Positions 52,797 through 62,188 are shown, numbered from the stretch's first letter. The stretch: 64,000 nucleotides of DNA from Nitrospira sp. (GCA_024998565.1 JACOEM010000001.1:394485-458484), one strand, 5' to 3'. The notes: generated from the letters alone by a model not told the origin. Numbers and translations are program-made.

Positions 52797-55700
52797 ATGG
52801 CGTTCAAGGGCGACGATTCCACCCTATCCTTGGCCACGACGGTCACTCTGGCCCTCGCCGTGGCCGCTATGGTGCTCACCAAGAACCCGCTGCAGAGTTC
52901 GCGGCCGTCCGGTCCCGGCACGGGACTGCCCCAAACGACGGGAGAATTGAAAGTTCCAGCCAGGCTCTGGGAAGACCCCTTCGCCGCAGTCGAGAAGGCT
53001 GTCGAAGCTCAACGACAGATCTCGGTTCAGGTCACGGTCGACGACAAGAAGCTCGGCCTGGTGACCGCGACGGTCGCCCAACAGGCGCAAGGAAACGACG
53101 GTCTGAAGAGTCTGCGCAGCAAAATCAGTGAAGCCGACAGCAAATCAATCCTGGTGTTGGTGGTGATGACCCAAGGCGGATCATCGGTCGAGGCCGGCGA
53201 GGTGCGTATTCGGGACCGCTACGCGGTAAGTGCCGCGCTGGAAGCGGGCTGTTTCGCTCCGGACAAGGGTGAGTCGCTGTCGTACTTCAGGTGGGATTTT
53301 CCGAAGGCAGTCCAAGCCGAATTCGCTGGTGCCTCGAATCGGCTCAAACCTGTGTCAGGTCTCAAAACAGGCCCCAACTCGGTACAGCAATACACGCCCT
53401 ATGAATGGTACGAGCGAAGCGTCATTGGTACCTGTCTTCCACTGAGTGAGTCATCCTGGAATCCCGACCTGGTGTTAGTCCTATGGGTGAAAGCGCAAGA
53501 AGGCGAGGATAGGATTCTAGCTCGTATCAGTGCGCTTGTTTCGAAATTCCCGTATCTCTCAGTCAGACTTGTCGGCCCTCGTACATCGTCTGAATTTCGG
53601 AGCATTCTCAAGGAAATCGGGAAGGAGTATAGCCGCCCATCGAAGCACTGGAGCGTGTGGAAGCGAGACCCGAAAGAGTCGTACAGCTGGCAGAAGTCGG
53701 GGAAAAGTATGCCAGTGTATTCCCCCTGGGCGACGGCCATGCCAAGTCTTCTCCTCCGCGGACTGAAAGAGGAAGGGAGCGGGCAGGCTTGCCAAAGCAA
53801 CGTAGAGTGCGAGAAGGCACTCAAGCAACCGCTGGAGAGGGCCGGTTTGGTTCTCTCTTACCGCATCACCAGCGACGAAGTTCTTTTCGAATCCGTCCTG
53901 GAGGAACTGGAGCGGCGACTGATCAGGATCGGGCAAGACCGGATCGTATTGATCGGCGAATGGGATTCATTTTATGCCCGTGCCCTCCCGCTCACTTTTA
54001 CCGCCGCCGCCTGTCAGCACATGCCTCAACGCTCGAAAGAGTTGCTGAAAATCACATGTAATGACACCCAAACAGGGATCGCCAACCTGCTTAATGCTAC
54101 GCTGTCGCCTAAAGATCTCAACATTGTGCAATACAGTTACCTGAGTGGTCTGGATGGCGAAACCGCGGAGGATCAAACCAAACGGGCCAAGTCCAAAGAA
54201 GAGGATAAATCGAAGGATCGGGACAAGGGGGAAGGCAAGGGTGCGTTCCGTGACATCGATTCCTACGAGCGTCCGGAGGGACAGGCGCAACTCGATTATG
54301 TCCGGCGCCTGGTGACGCGTATCAAGGCCGAATGCGAGGACAACAGCAAGAAGAATGGTGACCCCCCAAAAAAGGTCGACGAACGACATGGGAAGGTCAA
54401 GGCCATTGGAATCCTCGGCCGAGATCCCTATGACGCGCTGCTGATCCTCCAAGCCCTACGGGAAGAATTTCCGAACGCCCTGTTCTTCGCGACCGACCTG
54501 GATGCACGGTATTTTCACGCAGATGAGCAGAAATGGACGCGCAACCTCATCGTGGCCTCCCAGTTCGGCCTCCAGCTGGCGCCCTCGCTGCAACAGAGCA
54601 TCCCCCCTTTCCGCAGTTCGCTCCAAACCTCCACGTTCTTTGCCGTGCTGCAAGCGATCGGTCGAGTTGCGTCGTGGCCGCAGAATGACACGATTCCACC
54701 CCGTCTTTTCGAAATCGGGCGCCATGGTGCGGTCGATCTGAGCCCTGTGGGGCAGGTGAAGGATTTGCCCACCATTCATCCGGATCGAATCGATGTCGAT
54801 AGCAAGACCGGGAGATTCAATCCGCCGCCGTACATCGGTCTTCTCTGGATCGTCGGACTGACTCTCGGGTTTTTGGCGCTCTGGGGCTACGGCCGGCTGT
54901 GGAATTGGATGACGGCACGGGACGAGCCAGATCCCACCAAGCGCCGCCTTGAATGGATCCTGCGCTCAGCCTGGGTCGCCATCCCCATCGTCATGGCCTT
55001 GTTGTTTTCGTGTCAGATCTTCCATCTCCCCAATTATGCTGAAGAGGAGCCCTTCTCTTGGACCGACGGTGTAAGCATTTGGCCGACGGAAGCCCTGCGG
55101 CTGGCCGCCTTTTGCCTCTGCCTGTTTTTCCTCCTCAAGGCCCGTGCCGATTCCGCTCGCAACATCGATGAGCTCACGAAATCTTTTTCCCCGAATTTAC
55201 CGCCTCAGCTCAGGGCCGATGGATGGCAGGACGGATTGAAAGGATTCTGGAGCGATTTGCATTGGATGTTCCACGGCTCCAAGCAGGACCAAGCGAGCGA
55301 CGCGGGCGATCTCTGGACACGCTACTGTCGCGCCCACAGATGGCGTCCACGTGGGGGACGGATTGCGCTGGGATTGGGGATCTATGTCCTCCTTCTCGGG
55401 CCGTTGGTGTGGGTCATGAACGGCGGTGAGTTCCGCCTCTCCGTACCCTGTCGCGGTACGTTCAGCTGTGCCGTTGACTCAATTGCCCTCACTGCGAGTG
55501 TCGTTTCATTCCTCATTTTGAATCTGGCTCTGCTGGACGCGGTGATCCTCTGCACCAAATGGATTCAGGAAATGCCGGCGGCTTCGGGTACGTTGACCTC
55601 GATGCAGAAGATCCGCCTCATCGTCGAGCGGAGCACAGTCGTGAATCGACGGGTTCGCCATCCCTTCCTGGTGCTGTTTCTGTTGATCGCCGCCAGGAAC

Positions 55701-56054
55701 CACTACTTCGACAATTGGGACTTCCCGCCCGTGTTGATCCTGGCCCTGACGGTGAATAGCCTGGTGGCCATCACCAGTGCCAGCCTGTTATATCTGGCGG
55801 CGGTCGGAGCGAAGCGGCGGATACTTACATCTATTCAAGAACAACTTGATCGGGCCATGGCTCGAATTGAAGATAGAGGTCTTAGTCCGATCAAGGTAGC
55901 TTCAGGGCATTCGAGCGACCGCTTACGCCAGATCATCACCGACATCGACGGTGTGCAACAGGGAGCGTTCGTCCCCTTCTATCAGCAGCCGATGGTGCAA
56001 GCGACCCTGGTTGCCGCGCTCGCCTTCCTGCAATACTGGTATCTCGGCCAATAA
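52797..56054 (+). CDS. Large membrane protein of unknown family
   Basis: 1085 residues. An N-terminal helix (about 10-28) anchors a domain of about 650 residues on the outer face, then about seven transmembrane helices fill residues 680-1085 (IGLLWIVGLTLGFLALWGYG, LGLGIYVLLLGPLVWVM, VLILALTVNSLVAIT). The outer domain has repeated beta-turn-alpha segments (LSVRLVGPRTSSEFRSILKE, RIVLIGEWDSFYARALPLTF, AIGILGRDPYDALLILQAL) that recall periplasmic-binding-protein folds. A charged stretch at 460-480 (KRAKSKEEDKSKDRDKGEGK) links two halves. I do not recognise the family. ATG 52797 follows AAGGA. Confidence 0.7.
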   Translation: MAFKGDDSTLSLATTVTLALAVAAMVLTKNPLQSSRPSGPGTGLPQTTGELKVPARLWEDPFAAVEKAVEAQRQISVQVTVDDKKLGLVTATVAQQAQGNDGLKSLRSKISEADSKSILVLVVMTQGGSSVEAGEVRIRDRYAVSAALEAGCFAPDKGESLSYFRWDFPKAVQAEFAGASNRLKPVSGLKTGPNSVQQYTPYEWYERSVIGTCLPLSESSWNPDLVLVLWVKAQEGEDRILARISALVSKFPYLSVRLVGPRTSSEFRSILKEIGKEYSRPSKHWSVWKRDPKESYSWQKSGKSMPVYSPWATAMPSLLLRGLKEEGSGQACQSNVECEKALKQPLERAGLVLSYRITSDEVLFESVLEELERRLIRIGQDRIVLIGEWDSFYARALPLTFTAAACQHMPQRSKELLKITCNDTQTGIANLLNATLSPKDLNIVQYSYLSGLDGETAEDQTKRAKSKEEDKSKDRDKGEGKGAFRDIDSYERPEGQAQLDYVRRLVTRIKAECEDNSKKNGDPPKKVDERHGKVKAIGILGRDPYDALLILQALREEFPNALFFATDLDARYFHADEQKWTRNLIVASQFGLQLAPSLQQSIPPFRSSLQTSTFFAVLQAIGRVASWPQNDTIPPRLFEIGRHGAVDLSPVGQVKDLPTIHPDRIDVDSKTGRFNPPPYIGLLWIVGLTLGFLALWGYGRLWNWMTARDEPDPTKRRLEWILRSAWVAIPIVMALLFSCQIFHLPNYAEEEPFSWTDGVSIWPTEALRLAAFCLCLFFLLKARADSARNIDELTKSFSPNLPPQLRADGWQDGLKGFWSDLHWMFHGSKQDQASDAGDLWTRYCRAHRWRPRGGRIALGLGIYVLLLGPLVWVMNGGEFRLSVPCRGTFSCAVDSIALTASVVSFLILNLALLDAVILCTKWIQEMPAASGTLTSMQKIRLIVERSTVVNRRVRHPFLVLFLLIAARNHYFDNWDFPPVLILALTVNSLVAITSASLLYLAAVGAKRRILTSIQEQLDRAMARIEDRGLSPIKVASGHSSDRLRQIITDIDGVQQGAFVPFYQQPMVQATLVAALAFLQYWYLGQ

Positions 56055-56143
56055 TTTCATTACACTGGGTGAGATGCCTGTCTGAGAGACGGCCTGCCTG
56101 GGCATTGACGCCGCGACAGGTCTGACGAAGGAGTGGTAGCCAG

Positions 56144-56857
56144 ATGCGTGTAGATAAACTCGGCGGCCTCACGGTTCGCCTGACGGGCGGCACTGACGAT
56201 AAGGGCGGGGGCCACGGCCTGCTGGTGGTGCTGCTCCATGGTTTCGGTGCGCCGGGCGACGATCTCGTGCCGCTCAGCGAATATCTCGATGCGCCCACCG
56301 GGACACGCTTTCTGTTTCCTGAAGCGCCGATTTCCATTCCGATGGGCTTCGGCGATTCGCGCGCCTGGTGGATGATCGACATGGCTCGTATCCAAGCCGA
56401 TCGAGCGGCGGGCAAAGTGCGAGACATGTCCGGCGAAATCCCGCGCGGGCTGACCGAAGCACGCGAGCGCATGACAGCGCTGCTGGATGAGATACAAAAG
56501 AAACTCGGCGCCGATCCCAAGCGTACGGTGTTAGGCGGCTTTTCACAGGGGGCGATGCTGTCCTGTGACGCACTGCTCCACAGCACGCAGCCCTATGCCG
56601 GACTCATCCAGCTTTCCGGGACCCTGGTGGCGAAACAGGAGTGGGCGCCGTTGCTGATGAAACGCAAAGGCCTCCCGCTGTTTCAGAGCCACGGCACTCA
56701 GGATCCGATCCTGCCCTACGCGATGGCAGAACGGTTGCGGGATGAATTTCTGCAAGCCGGTGTGTCGGTCGATTGGCAGCCGTTTCGGGGCGGCCATGAA
56801 ATTCCGGAGCCGGTGTTGCGCAAGCTGGGCAGTTTTCTCTTGAAGGCCGTGAGATAG
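56144..56857 (+). CDS. Carboxylesterase/phospholipase-type alpha/beta hydrolase
   Basis: 237 residues of the esterase/YpfH family. The oxyanion region is LLVVLLHGFGAPGDDL, the nucleophile elbow LGGFSQGAMLS (Ser about 128), then HGTQDPILPY with the catalytic Asp and GGHEIPEPVL with the His. No signal peptide, so cytoplasmic. A hydrolase for small or medium acyl esters is likely; the substrate is unknown. The next hydrolase begins 7 bases later. Confidence 0.88.
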   Translation: MRVDKLGGLTVRLTGGTDDKGGGHGLLVVLLHGFGAPGDDLVPLSEYLDAPTGTRFLFPEAPISIPMGFGDSRAWWMIDMARIQADRAAGKVRDMSGEIPRGLTEARERMTALLDEIQKKLGADPKRTVLGGFSQGAMLSCDALLHSTQPYAGLIQLSGTLVAKQEWAPLLMKRKGLPLFQSHGTQDPILPYAMAERLRDEFLQAGVSVDWQPFRGGHEIPEPVLRKLGSFLLKAVR

Positions 56858-56864
56858 GCGCGGG

Positions 56865-57608
56865 ATGGATCCGTTCACACTCACCGGTGCCGATGGCGCC
56901 CTTCTCCGCGGCGATCGTATCGTCGGCAAGGACCGCCAGCTTCTTTTCATCACCGGGTTTCTCTCCAAACGGTGGGGCAACAAGAGCAAGGCGCTGGCGC
57001 AATGGTGTCAGGAGCGAGGTTGGGGATTCTGCTGCTTCGACTTTCGCGGTTGGGGCGACTCGGGCGGTGTGTGGGGTGAATATCGTCTGCTGCAATGGCT
57101 GGAAGACGCCGAATCCGTTACGAATCTGTTGGCAGACGGGCCGCCGGTGACGATCGTCGGAAACTCCCTCGGTGGATGGCTGGCCTGGCTGGTCGCGCAG
57201 GAGCAACCGGCGGTGGAAGAATTGATTCTCATCGCCCCGGCGTTCAATATGATGGATCTGCGCGCGGCTCAGATTTCCAACGAGCGGCGTGAACAGTGGC
57301 AGGCGACCGGCTCCATGCCCTGGGACGACGAGCCCATGCACAGAGAGGCGCCGATTCCCTGGCATTGGGTCGAGGACAGCCAGGCCCTCTGGAGCCGTCG
57401 TTTCACCATGCCGCGTCGCGTCAAGACAACCATCCTGCATGGACTACAGGATGCGGTGATCAGGCCCGACGGCAGCTGGGGCTTCGTGCAGCAGGTGCTG
57501 TCGCAGGATCCGGAGTTCTCCATCGAATTGCTGCTGAAAACCGGCGATCATCGGCTGAGCAGCCCGGAGCATTTGGAGACGTTTCGTAGGTTGGTGGTCC
57601 GCGCCTAG
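56865..57608 (+). CDS. Alpha/beta hydrolase
   Basis: 247 residues. Early segment LLFITGFLSKRWGNKSKAL, then GFCCFDFRGWGDSGGVWGEY, nucleophile elbow IVGNSLGGWLAWL (Ser about 101), acid TTILHGLQDAVIRPDGSWGF and His in TGDHRLSSPEHLETF. The catalytic triad is complete. It is unrelated in detail to the preceding hydrolase but is encoded 7 bases after it, so the two probably work on the same material. Confidence 0.86.
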   Translation: MDPFTLTGADGALLRGDRIVGKDRQLLFITGFLSKRWGNKSKALAQWCQERGWGFCCFDFRGWGDSGGVWGEYRLLQWLEDAESVTNLLADGPPVTIVGNSLGGWLAWLVAQEQPAVEELILIAPAFNMMDLRAAQISNERREQWQATGSMPWDDEPMHREAPIPWHWVEDSQALWSRRFTMPRRVKTTILHGLQDAVIRPDGSWGFVQQVLSQDPEFSIELLLKTGDHRLSSPEHLETFRRLVVRA

Positions 57609-57762
57609 CACGACGGAATACGAGCCTCCGGCACCTCCTTCATTGCTCGAATTTTCTTTTCATCCCACCGAAGATCCGTAGACTCGTAACAGAATGGGTC
57701 ATGCAATACGAGGGCTGAAGTCTTTCAGCCATGCCCATGGTCTGCTCACGGAAGGTCGATCT

Positions 57763-58620
57763 ATGGCTCAGTTTCGTCGATCACTCGTTCCGGTGATGTT
57801 GCTGGCCTGTCTGGTGTTGAGCCACGCTTCGGGGTGTGCTGTGTTTTCTGATCTGAAGAAGGAGAGGGAATCGCCGAAAGCACTTCCCGGATCCTTGCTC
57901 GCTCAGAAGAGCGAGGATTTTTTGTATGACAAGTCCGTGAGAGCCTATCGCTATCTTCCAAAGGAAACGAGACAGCCCGGGACATTGAAGCCTGGAACCG
58001 TCGTGCGGGATCCGGTGGGGAGAAAGATCCAGCATGAGGAGGATCTACAGGTGCTGTTTGAGCCGATCGACAGCAGGTTCTCGACCGGCGAGACAGTCAC
58101 GATGTGGACGGGTGTCGGCATAGCAGGGGCGGCCGCGGTCGCAGGAGTGATTGTGTTCTTTCCCTGCGTCGTGGCGATGAGCGTCGTAGGACTGGTGCTC
58201 GGAATTCCGTCCCTGCCGGTGTCCACGAGTCTGGAGGCGACGTATGTGACAGAGGCGCAACAAGCCTACATGCAGGGACGGACGGAATTCCTGGCCGGTT
58301 CCTATGAACGAGCCCTCGCGAGCTGGGACCATGCCGAAGAAATCATGCCGTCCCTGCGAGCCTATTCAGATGTGAACTACTGGCGTGGTCGGACCTTCGA
58401 TGCGCTCGCTAGGCCTCGCGTCGCAGCCATCGCCTACGGGGACTTTCTCGCCTATTCGGAATCGGTCGTGCCCTCGTATTTCAAGCCACAGCTTCCAGAT
58501 GATTCGTCATGGACAGAGAAGGCCGATCGGGCTGAGGCGCGAATCTCCGAGGTCATGAGGGATTCCGTGAAACGTGCCAAGGCGGTTGCCGCCAGGCCTG
58601 GAGGGGCGCTGTATGAATAG
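57763..58620 (+). CDS. Lipoprotein with TPR-like C-terminal part, paralog 1
   Basis: 285 residues. Signal peptide with lipobox ASGC (Cys about 25), a central hydrophobic stretch (VGIAGAAAVAGVIVFF and MSVVGLVLGI, about 125-160) and a helical C-terminal domain with AYMQGRTEFLAGSYERALAS and WRGRTFDALARPRVAAIAYG, like TPR helices. ATG 57763 follows GGAAGG at 7 bases; upstream in-frame codons lack such a site. The downstream gene encodes a shorter relative. Function unknown; the family was not recognised. Confidence 0.7.
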   Translation: MAQFRRSLVPVMLLACLVLSHASGCAVFSDLKKERESPKALPGSLLAQKSEDFLYDKSVRAYRYLPKETRQPGTLKPGTVVRDPVGRKIQHEEDLQVLFEPIDSRFSTGETVTMWTGVGIAGAAAVAGVIVFFPCVVAMSVVGLVLGIPSLPVSTSLEATYVTEAQQAYMQGRTEFLAGSYERALASWDHAEEIMPSLRAYSDVNYWRGRTFDALARPRVAAIAYGDFLAYSESVVPSYFKPQLPDDSSWTEKADRAEARISEVMRDSVKRAKAVAARPGGALYE

Positions 58621-59410
58621 CGGGCAAAACCCTGTCGCTACTGAACCGGTCAGCGGGACGAGGAGGGTAGGCGTGACGCTCTGGAATGCGGCGACGACGG
58701 GTATTGGATGCGGACTGGTTCTTGCGCTGTCTGGCTGCATTTCGTTGCCGGGCTTTTCCGATCTCAGGGAGCTCCCGGGCTTCCAAGATGCACTGGTCAG
58801 GGAGGATGTCTTTTTCGATCAAGCCATTCTTGCCTATCGCAGCACGACGCGCGGAGCTCCGAACGGCCAGGTGTTGCGCAATGCTGCGGGAACGAAAATT
58901 CAAACTGAACAGGATCTGGACCGCCTGTTCGCGAGCAAGGAGCACAAGGTGGTCGGTGCCGGGACAAAATCGGCTGCCTATTTGCTTGCAGGCCTCTACC
59001 TGCCCTATAACGCTGTGACAGGCGCTTTGTGGATTGTCCCTTCAGTGCCGCTGCTGGCGACGGCTCCTGTCATCAATAAGGCGGTGGATGAGGCAGCGGA
59101 GGCAGATTGCCGGTCAGGACAGGCCCACTTCGCGACCGGTGAATTTTCCGAAGCGTTGCGGGACTGGAATCGGGCAAAAATCATACTGCCGACCCTGCAA
59201 ACAGAGTCAGATATCGACTACTGGAGAGGGCGAGCGCTTGAGGAAGAGGGCCGACATGCCGAGGCATTCCTCGCGTATCATCTGTTCCTCAGATACTCGG
59301 AACGCACGTGGCCGGACTTTTTTCGGCAACGTGAGCCTGACGAGATGACCTGGAGAAACGTGGCGGCCGATATTGAACAGCGGCTGGATGTCATGAACGC
59401 TGCGCGGTAA
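58613..59410 (+). CDS. Lipoprotein with TPR-like C-terminal part, paralog 2
   Basis: 265 residues. Signal peptide ending LALSGC (lipid Cys about 41), the shared motif block DVFFDQAILAYRSTTRGAPN and GTKIQTEQDLDRLFASKEH that mirrors the first lipoprotein (RKIQHEEDLQVLFEP), and a C-terminal DCRSGQAHFATGEFSEALRD then YWRGRALEEEGRHAEAFLAY. Its ATG overlaps the stop of paralog 1 (ATGAATAG) with GGAGG upstream, so both are made together, perhaps as a hetero-complex. Confidence 0.7.
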   Translation: MNSGQNPVATEPVSGTRRVGVTLWNAATTGIGCGLVLALSGCISLPGFSDLRELPGFQDALVREDVFFDQAILAYRSTTRGAPNGQVLRNAAGTKIQTEQDLDRLFASKEHKVVGAGTKSAAYLLAGLYLPYNAVTGALWIVPSVPLLATAPVINKAVDEAAEADCRSGQAHFATGEFSEALRDWNRAKIILPTLQTESDIDYWRGRALEEEGRHAEAFLAYHLFLRYSERTWPDFFRQREPDEMTWRNVAADIEQRLDVMNAAR

Positions 59411-59430
59411 GGCCGCAGGAAGTAAAATAT

Positions 59431-59598
59431 ATGTTAGTCCTGATCCATAAAGAATGTGGTGGTCCGGCATTGGATGAGTCGCCCGTCGGCGAAGTGTGCG
59501 CGATTCCGGTCAGTCAGTTTCCATTCACCTGCTTCACCTGTTTGGAAGAAATTGTGGACGAATCAGAATTACGGCTCACCCAGGACTTGGGTATTTGA
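59431..59598 (+). CDS. 55-residue zinc-ribbon-like peptide
   Basis: Short frame from ATG 59431 to TGA 59598: MLVLIHKECGGPALDESPVG, then EVCAIPVSQFPFTCFTCLEE, then a 15-residue end. It has CGG near the start and a CFTC pair at 34-37, spaced as in a zinc ribbon (His-Lys-Glu-Cys and Cys-Phe-Thr-Cys). GGAAG lies about 10 bases upstream. It lies 20 bases after paralog 2 and 24 bases before the HugZ-like gene, so it is probably a true gene of this run. Confidence 0.55.
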   Translation: MLVLIHKECGGPALDESPVGEVCAIPVSQFPFTCFTCLEEIVDESELRLTQDLGI

Positions 59599-59622
59599 TA
59601 GGGCCGAGAAAGTAGAGGTTTC

Positions 59623-60432
59623 GTGTCGTCATCGTTAGGAGCACATAACAGCGGCCCGGACTCGGAAGGTCCTGACGTTCCCGAGCCGCCCCACGCCGAA
59701 AAAGCGAGGACGTTAGTCTATTTGCAGCAGACGGGCGGCCTTTCGACCCTCTCGCGTAAACAACCAGGCTGGCCCTTCGGGTCCGTCATGCCCTATGGCC
59801 TCGACGACCAGGGGCAACCGTTGTTTCTCATCAGCACCATGGCGATGCACACGCAAAACCTCCTCGGCGATCCGCGCGCCAGCCTCCTGATCACCCCGCC
59901 GGAAAGCCAGCGAGATCCGCTGGGCGCGGCCAGGGTGACGCTGATGGGATCGGTGACGCGTGTGTCGAAGGATGACAGCGCGCCGGTTCGCGAACGTTAC
60001 CTGGCGCGACATGCCAACGCGGCCTATTGGGTGGATTTCAACGACTTCGGCTTCTTTCGTATGGCGATAGCGGACATTTATTTCGTCGGCGGGTTCGGCT
60101 CGATGGGCTGGGTGGCACCGGCTGACTACATGGCGGCTGCCGTGGATCCGTTGGTGGACACCGCGTCCGAACTTATCCGCGAGATCAATACCGCACAGCA
60201 GGAGACGCTGCTGCTCCTCGCGCGCGTCTGCGGCAATCTTGATGCGCAGCAGGCCAGCATCACGACCATGGACCGGTTGGGGTTTCACCTGCGCGTCAAA
60301 ACACCAGACCGGATGCAGGGCGGACGATTTGCCTTCACCGATCCTGTGCGCAATGCGGAAGAGGCTCGCGCCGGTCTTGCCGACCTGGCAGCGAAGGCCA
60401 GTGTTGGAGCCCAAGTGCTGCACTCCCTCTAA
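59623..60432 (+). CDS. HugZ-like PNPOx-fold protein with DUF2470 domain
   Basis: 269 residues. The N-terminal FMN/haem-binding split barrel has GWPFGSVMPYGLDDQGQPLF and LISTMAMHTQNLLGDPRASL, then MADIYFVGGFGSMGW-like AIADIYFVGGFGSMGWVAPA. The C-terminal DUF2470 helix-sheet domain has ITTMDRLGFHLRVKTPDRM. HugZ relatives bind or degrade haem; others are flavin oxidoreductases. Start GTG 59623 is tentative, since the first 25 residues are low in conservation. Confidence 0.82.
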   Translation: MSSSLGAHNSGPDSEGPDVPEPPHAEKARTLVYLQQTGGLSTLSRKQPGWPFGSVMPYGLDDQGQPLFLISTMAMHTQNLLGDPRASLLITPPESQRDPLGAARVTLMGSVTRVSKDDSAPVRERYLARHANAAYWVDFNDFGFFRMAIADIYFVGGFGSMGWVAPADYMAAAVDPLVDTASELIREINTAQQETLLLLARVCGNLDAQQASITTMDRLGFHLRVKTPDRMQGGRFAFTDPVRNAEEARAGLADLAAKASVGAQVLHSL

Positions 60433-60487
60433 CTGGTGAAGTGAGTTATTTCGTCCCCGGCGGTATTGTCTGTGAGGGCTAGGGTGA

Positions 60488-61306
60488 CTACTTTGCGTCG
60501 ATCGCTCTGAACTCTTCGACTGGAGTGAAGTCCATGCCTCGCACGCCTGCCTCTTTCAGGGCGGTCCTAATTTCTTGAGAGATAATTGTGGCACGCCAGG
60601 CGCTCGCTCCACTTCCAAAGTATTCACGTGTTTTGACCATGTGGGACGCCAGGCTAGTCCGAAGCGCTGGGAAGAATCCTCTGGTAACGGGTAGATGCTT
60701 GATGCGGCCACAAAGCTGGCAACGCGAGACATTCAAGCGGCCAGTCATAATCGGAACAGTCTCTCGCACGACTAATTGCACGACAGTCCGGAGCTCCTGG
60801 CCTTTTCTATTCTGCACAGGACGACACTCCACTCCAAATGGCTTGAAGACGGTGGCCCAGACGTCCGGGGTCGAAAAAAACTCGTCAAAGACCCAGTTCA
60901 GTTGCAGCATGCCTCTTCGACCCCACTTGGGTTCGCCTCGCATTTGGAATGGGGCCTGTTGGACCTTCCCGATACCACACTGATCGCAGTAGTCGCTAAG
61001 GTCATAGGTTGCGGTGAGGTACCCGAATTCATCCTCATTCGGTTGTGGATAGCCGTAGTGCCATTGCGGGTCTAGCTCCAGCCACTTGGCCCTCGAAATT
61101 TCGCCGTGCGAAAATGTCGTTCGGATCGAGTCGGTGAATCCGTGAGCGGCCATCCATTGCTGGATGGCGGGCCACCGCTCGTCTGATTCATCGATCTCAA
61201 ACATGATCAAATTAAGAGGGTCTGGCACGACCACAACCCCCAATGAAGCCAAAGTTTCGAGTATCTGTGATGTTGCCTTCTCAAAAATTCGGTGGAAAAT
61301 CTTCAT
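60488..61306 (-). CDS. Hypothetical protein with paired Cys motifs
   Basis: 272 residues, no signal peptide. It contains two CxxC pairs, YCDQCG (about 107-112) and CQLCGR (about 198-203), suggestive of a structural zinc, and a middle segment VWATVFKPFGVECRPVQNRK. Base use is less GC-rich than its neighbours, as in recently acquired genes. I do not recognise the family; an immunity-type protein is possible but unsupported. Convergent with the HugZ-like gene. Confidence 0.6.
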   Translation of the reverse strand: MKIFHRIFEKATSQILETLASLGVVVVPDPLNLIMFEIDESDERWPAIQQWMAAHGFTDSIRTTFSHGEISRAKWLELDPQWHYGYPQPNEDEFGYLTATYDLSDYCDQCGIGKVQQAPFQMRGEPKWGRRGMLQLNWVFDEFFSTPDVWATVFKPFGVECRPVQNRKGQELRTVVQLVVRETVPIMTGRLNVSRCQLCGRIKHLPVTRGFFPALRTSLASHMVKTREYFGSGASAWRATIISQEIRTALKEAGVRGMDFTPVEEFRAIDAK

Positions 61307-61365
61307 AGTTGATTAGGGCGCGCGCGGCGGACCCTTTCTTCAGATTTCGTGGGCCGAGCCAAATG

Positions 61366-62088
61366 TTACTTCCCGTCGATTGCCTTCTTAATCTCCGTGC
61401 GCAGCACCTCCGAGTGAGGGTTCTTCACGGTATGGCCGGTGATGATTTCGGTCGGGGTGACCGGCTTGCCGTAATAGGCTCGGCTCCATTCATCGCGTGA
61501 AATCAGCGCGGCCCCTTCCAACGACACGCCCGCGAACAGGCCTTTGGCCCGTACGAACGACAACAGGTCCGCGCTCAAATTCGGCGTGGTTGCGCCTGCG
61601 ACACCGGCTCCGACCGGCCCCACCGCGACTGACCCGTCGGCTCCCAATTTAAAATTGCCGAGCAGGAGCGAGTCCACTCCTCGCTGGGTCAGCACGAGCA
61701 ACACGACTTCCGATATCTGCGCGCCGAACTGAAATCCGAAACTGGCGGCTCCCATGGTAAAGAAGGCCGGTTCGCTCCATTCGCCGGTCTTCTCATCCCT
61801 GGCTACGAAGACACCGCTGCCGCCGGCTGCGCCATAGAGCAACGCGCCTTTCATGTATTGCGGCACGATGAAAAGGCCTTTGGCGTCTTTAATGTGGTCG
61901 CGAAACCAGGACATGTTGGAGTCGGCAAGAAAGTTGGCGAGGGTCATGCGGGACTGATCCACCAGGTCCCGTTGTTCGCGGTCGTCGGCAAGGGCGGAGA
62001 CGGGAGCCATCCACGCGAGCAGGGACAGGAGCAGCGCCGCCAGGGTGCTGTGGCAGGATCGGTTTTGGAGCAGGTGATGTCGAATCAT
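61366..62088 (-). CDS. SYLF/Ysc84-domain exported protein
   Basis: 240 residues with a signal peptide (LAALLLSLLAWMAPVSALA) and a SYLF domain: AKGLFIVPQYMKGALLYGAA, then AQISEVVLLVLTQRGVDSLL, then FVRAKGLFAGVSLEGAALIS. SYLF domains bind phosphoinositides and actin in eukaryotes; bacterial ones are periplasmic and of unknown role. ATG 62088 (MIRHHLLQ) is chosen at the start of the signal peptide. Confidence 0.85.
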   Translation of the reverse strand: MIRHHLLQNRSCHSTLAALLLSLLAWMAPVSALADDREQRDLVDQSRMTLANFLADSNMSWFRDHIKDAKGLFIVPQYMKGALLYGAAGGSGVFVARDEKTGEWSEPAFFTMGAASFGFQFGAQISEVVLLVLTQRGVDSLLLGNFKLGADGSVAVGPVGAGVAGATTPNLSADLLSFVRAKGLFAGVSLEGAALISRDEWSRAYYGKPVTPTEIITGHTVKNPHSEVLRTEIKKAIDGK

Positions 62089-62110
62089 GGGAATGGGGAC
62101 TCCCTCGCGG

Positions 62111-62139
62111 TTGTGAATCAAGCCGTGCTTTGTTATGGT
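62111..62139 (+). promoter_or_regulatory. Predicted ettA promoter
   Basis: TTGTGA (62111-62116) and TATGGT (62134-62139), 17-base spacer, about 42 bases before the first likely start. Moderate match. Confidence 0.4.
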
Positions 62140-62188
62140 GACCGATTGCACGAACGAACAGACGGCTCACACTCTACCGAGGATGGCT

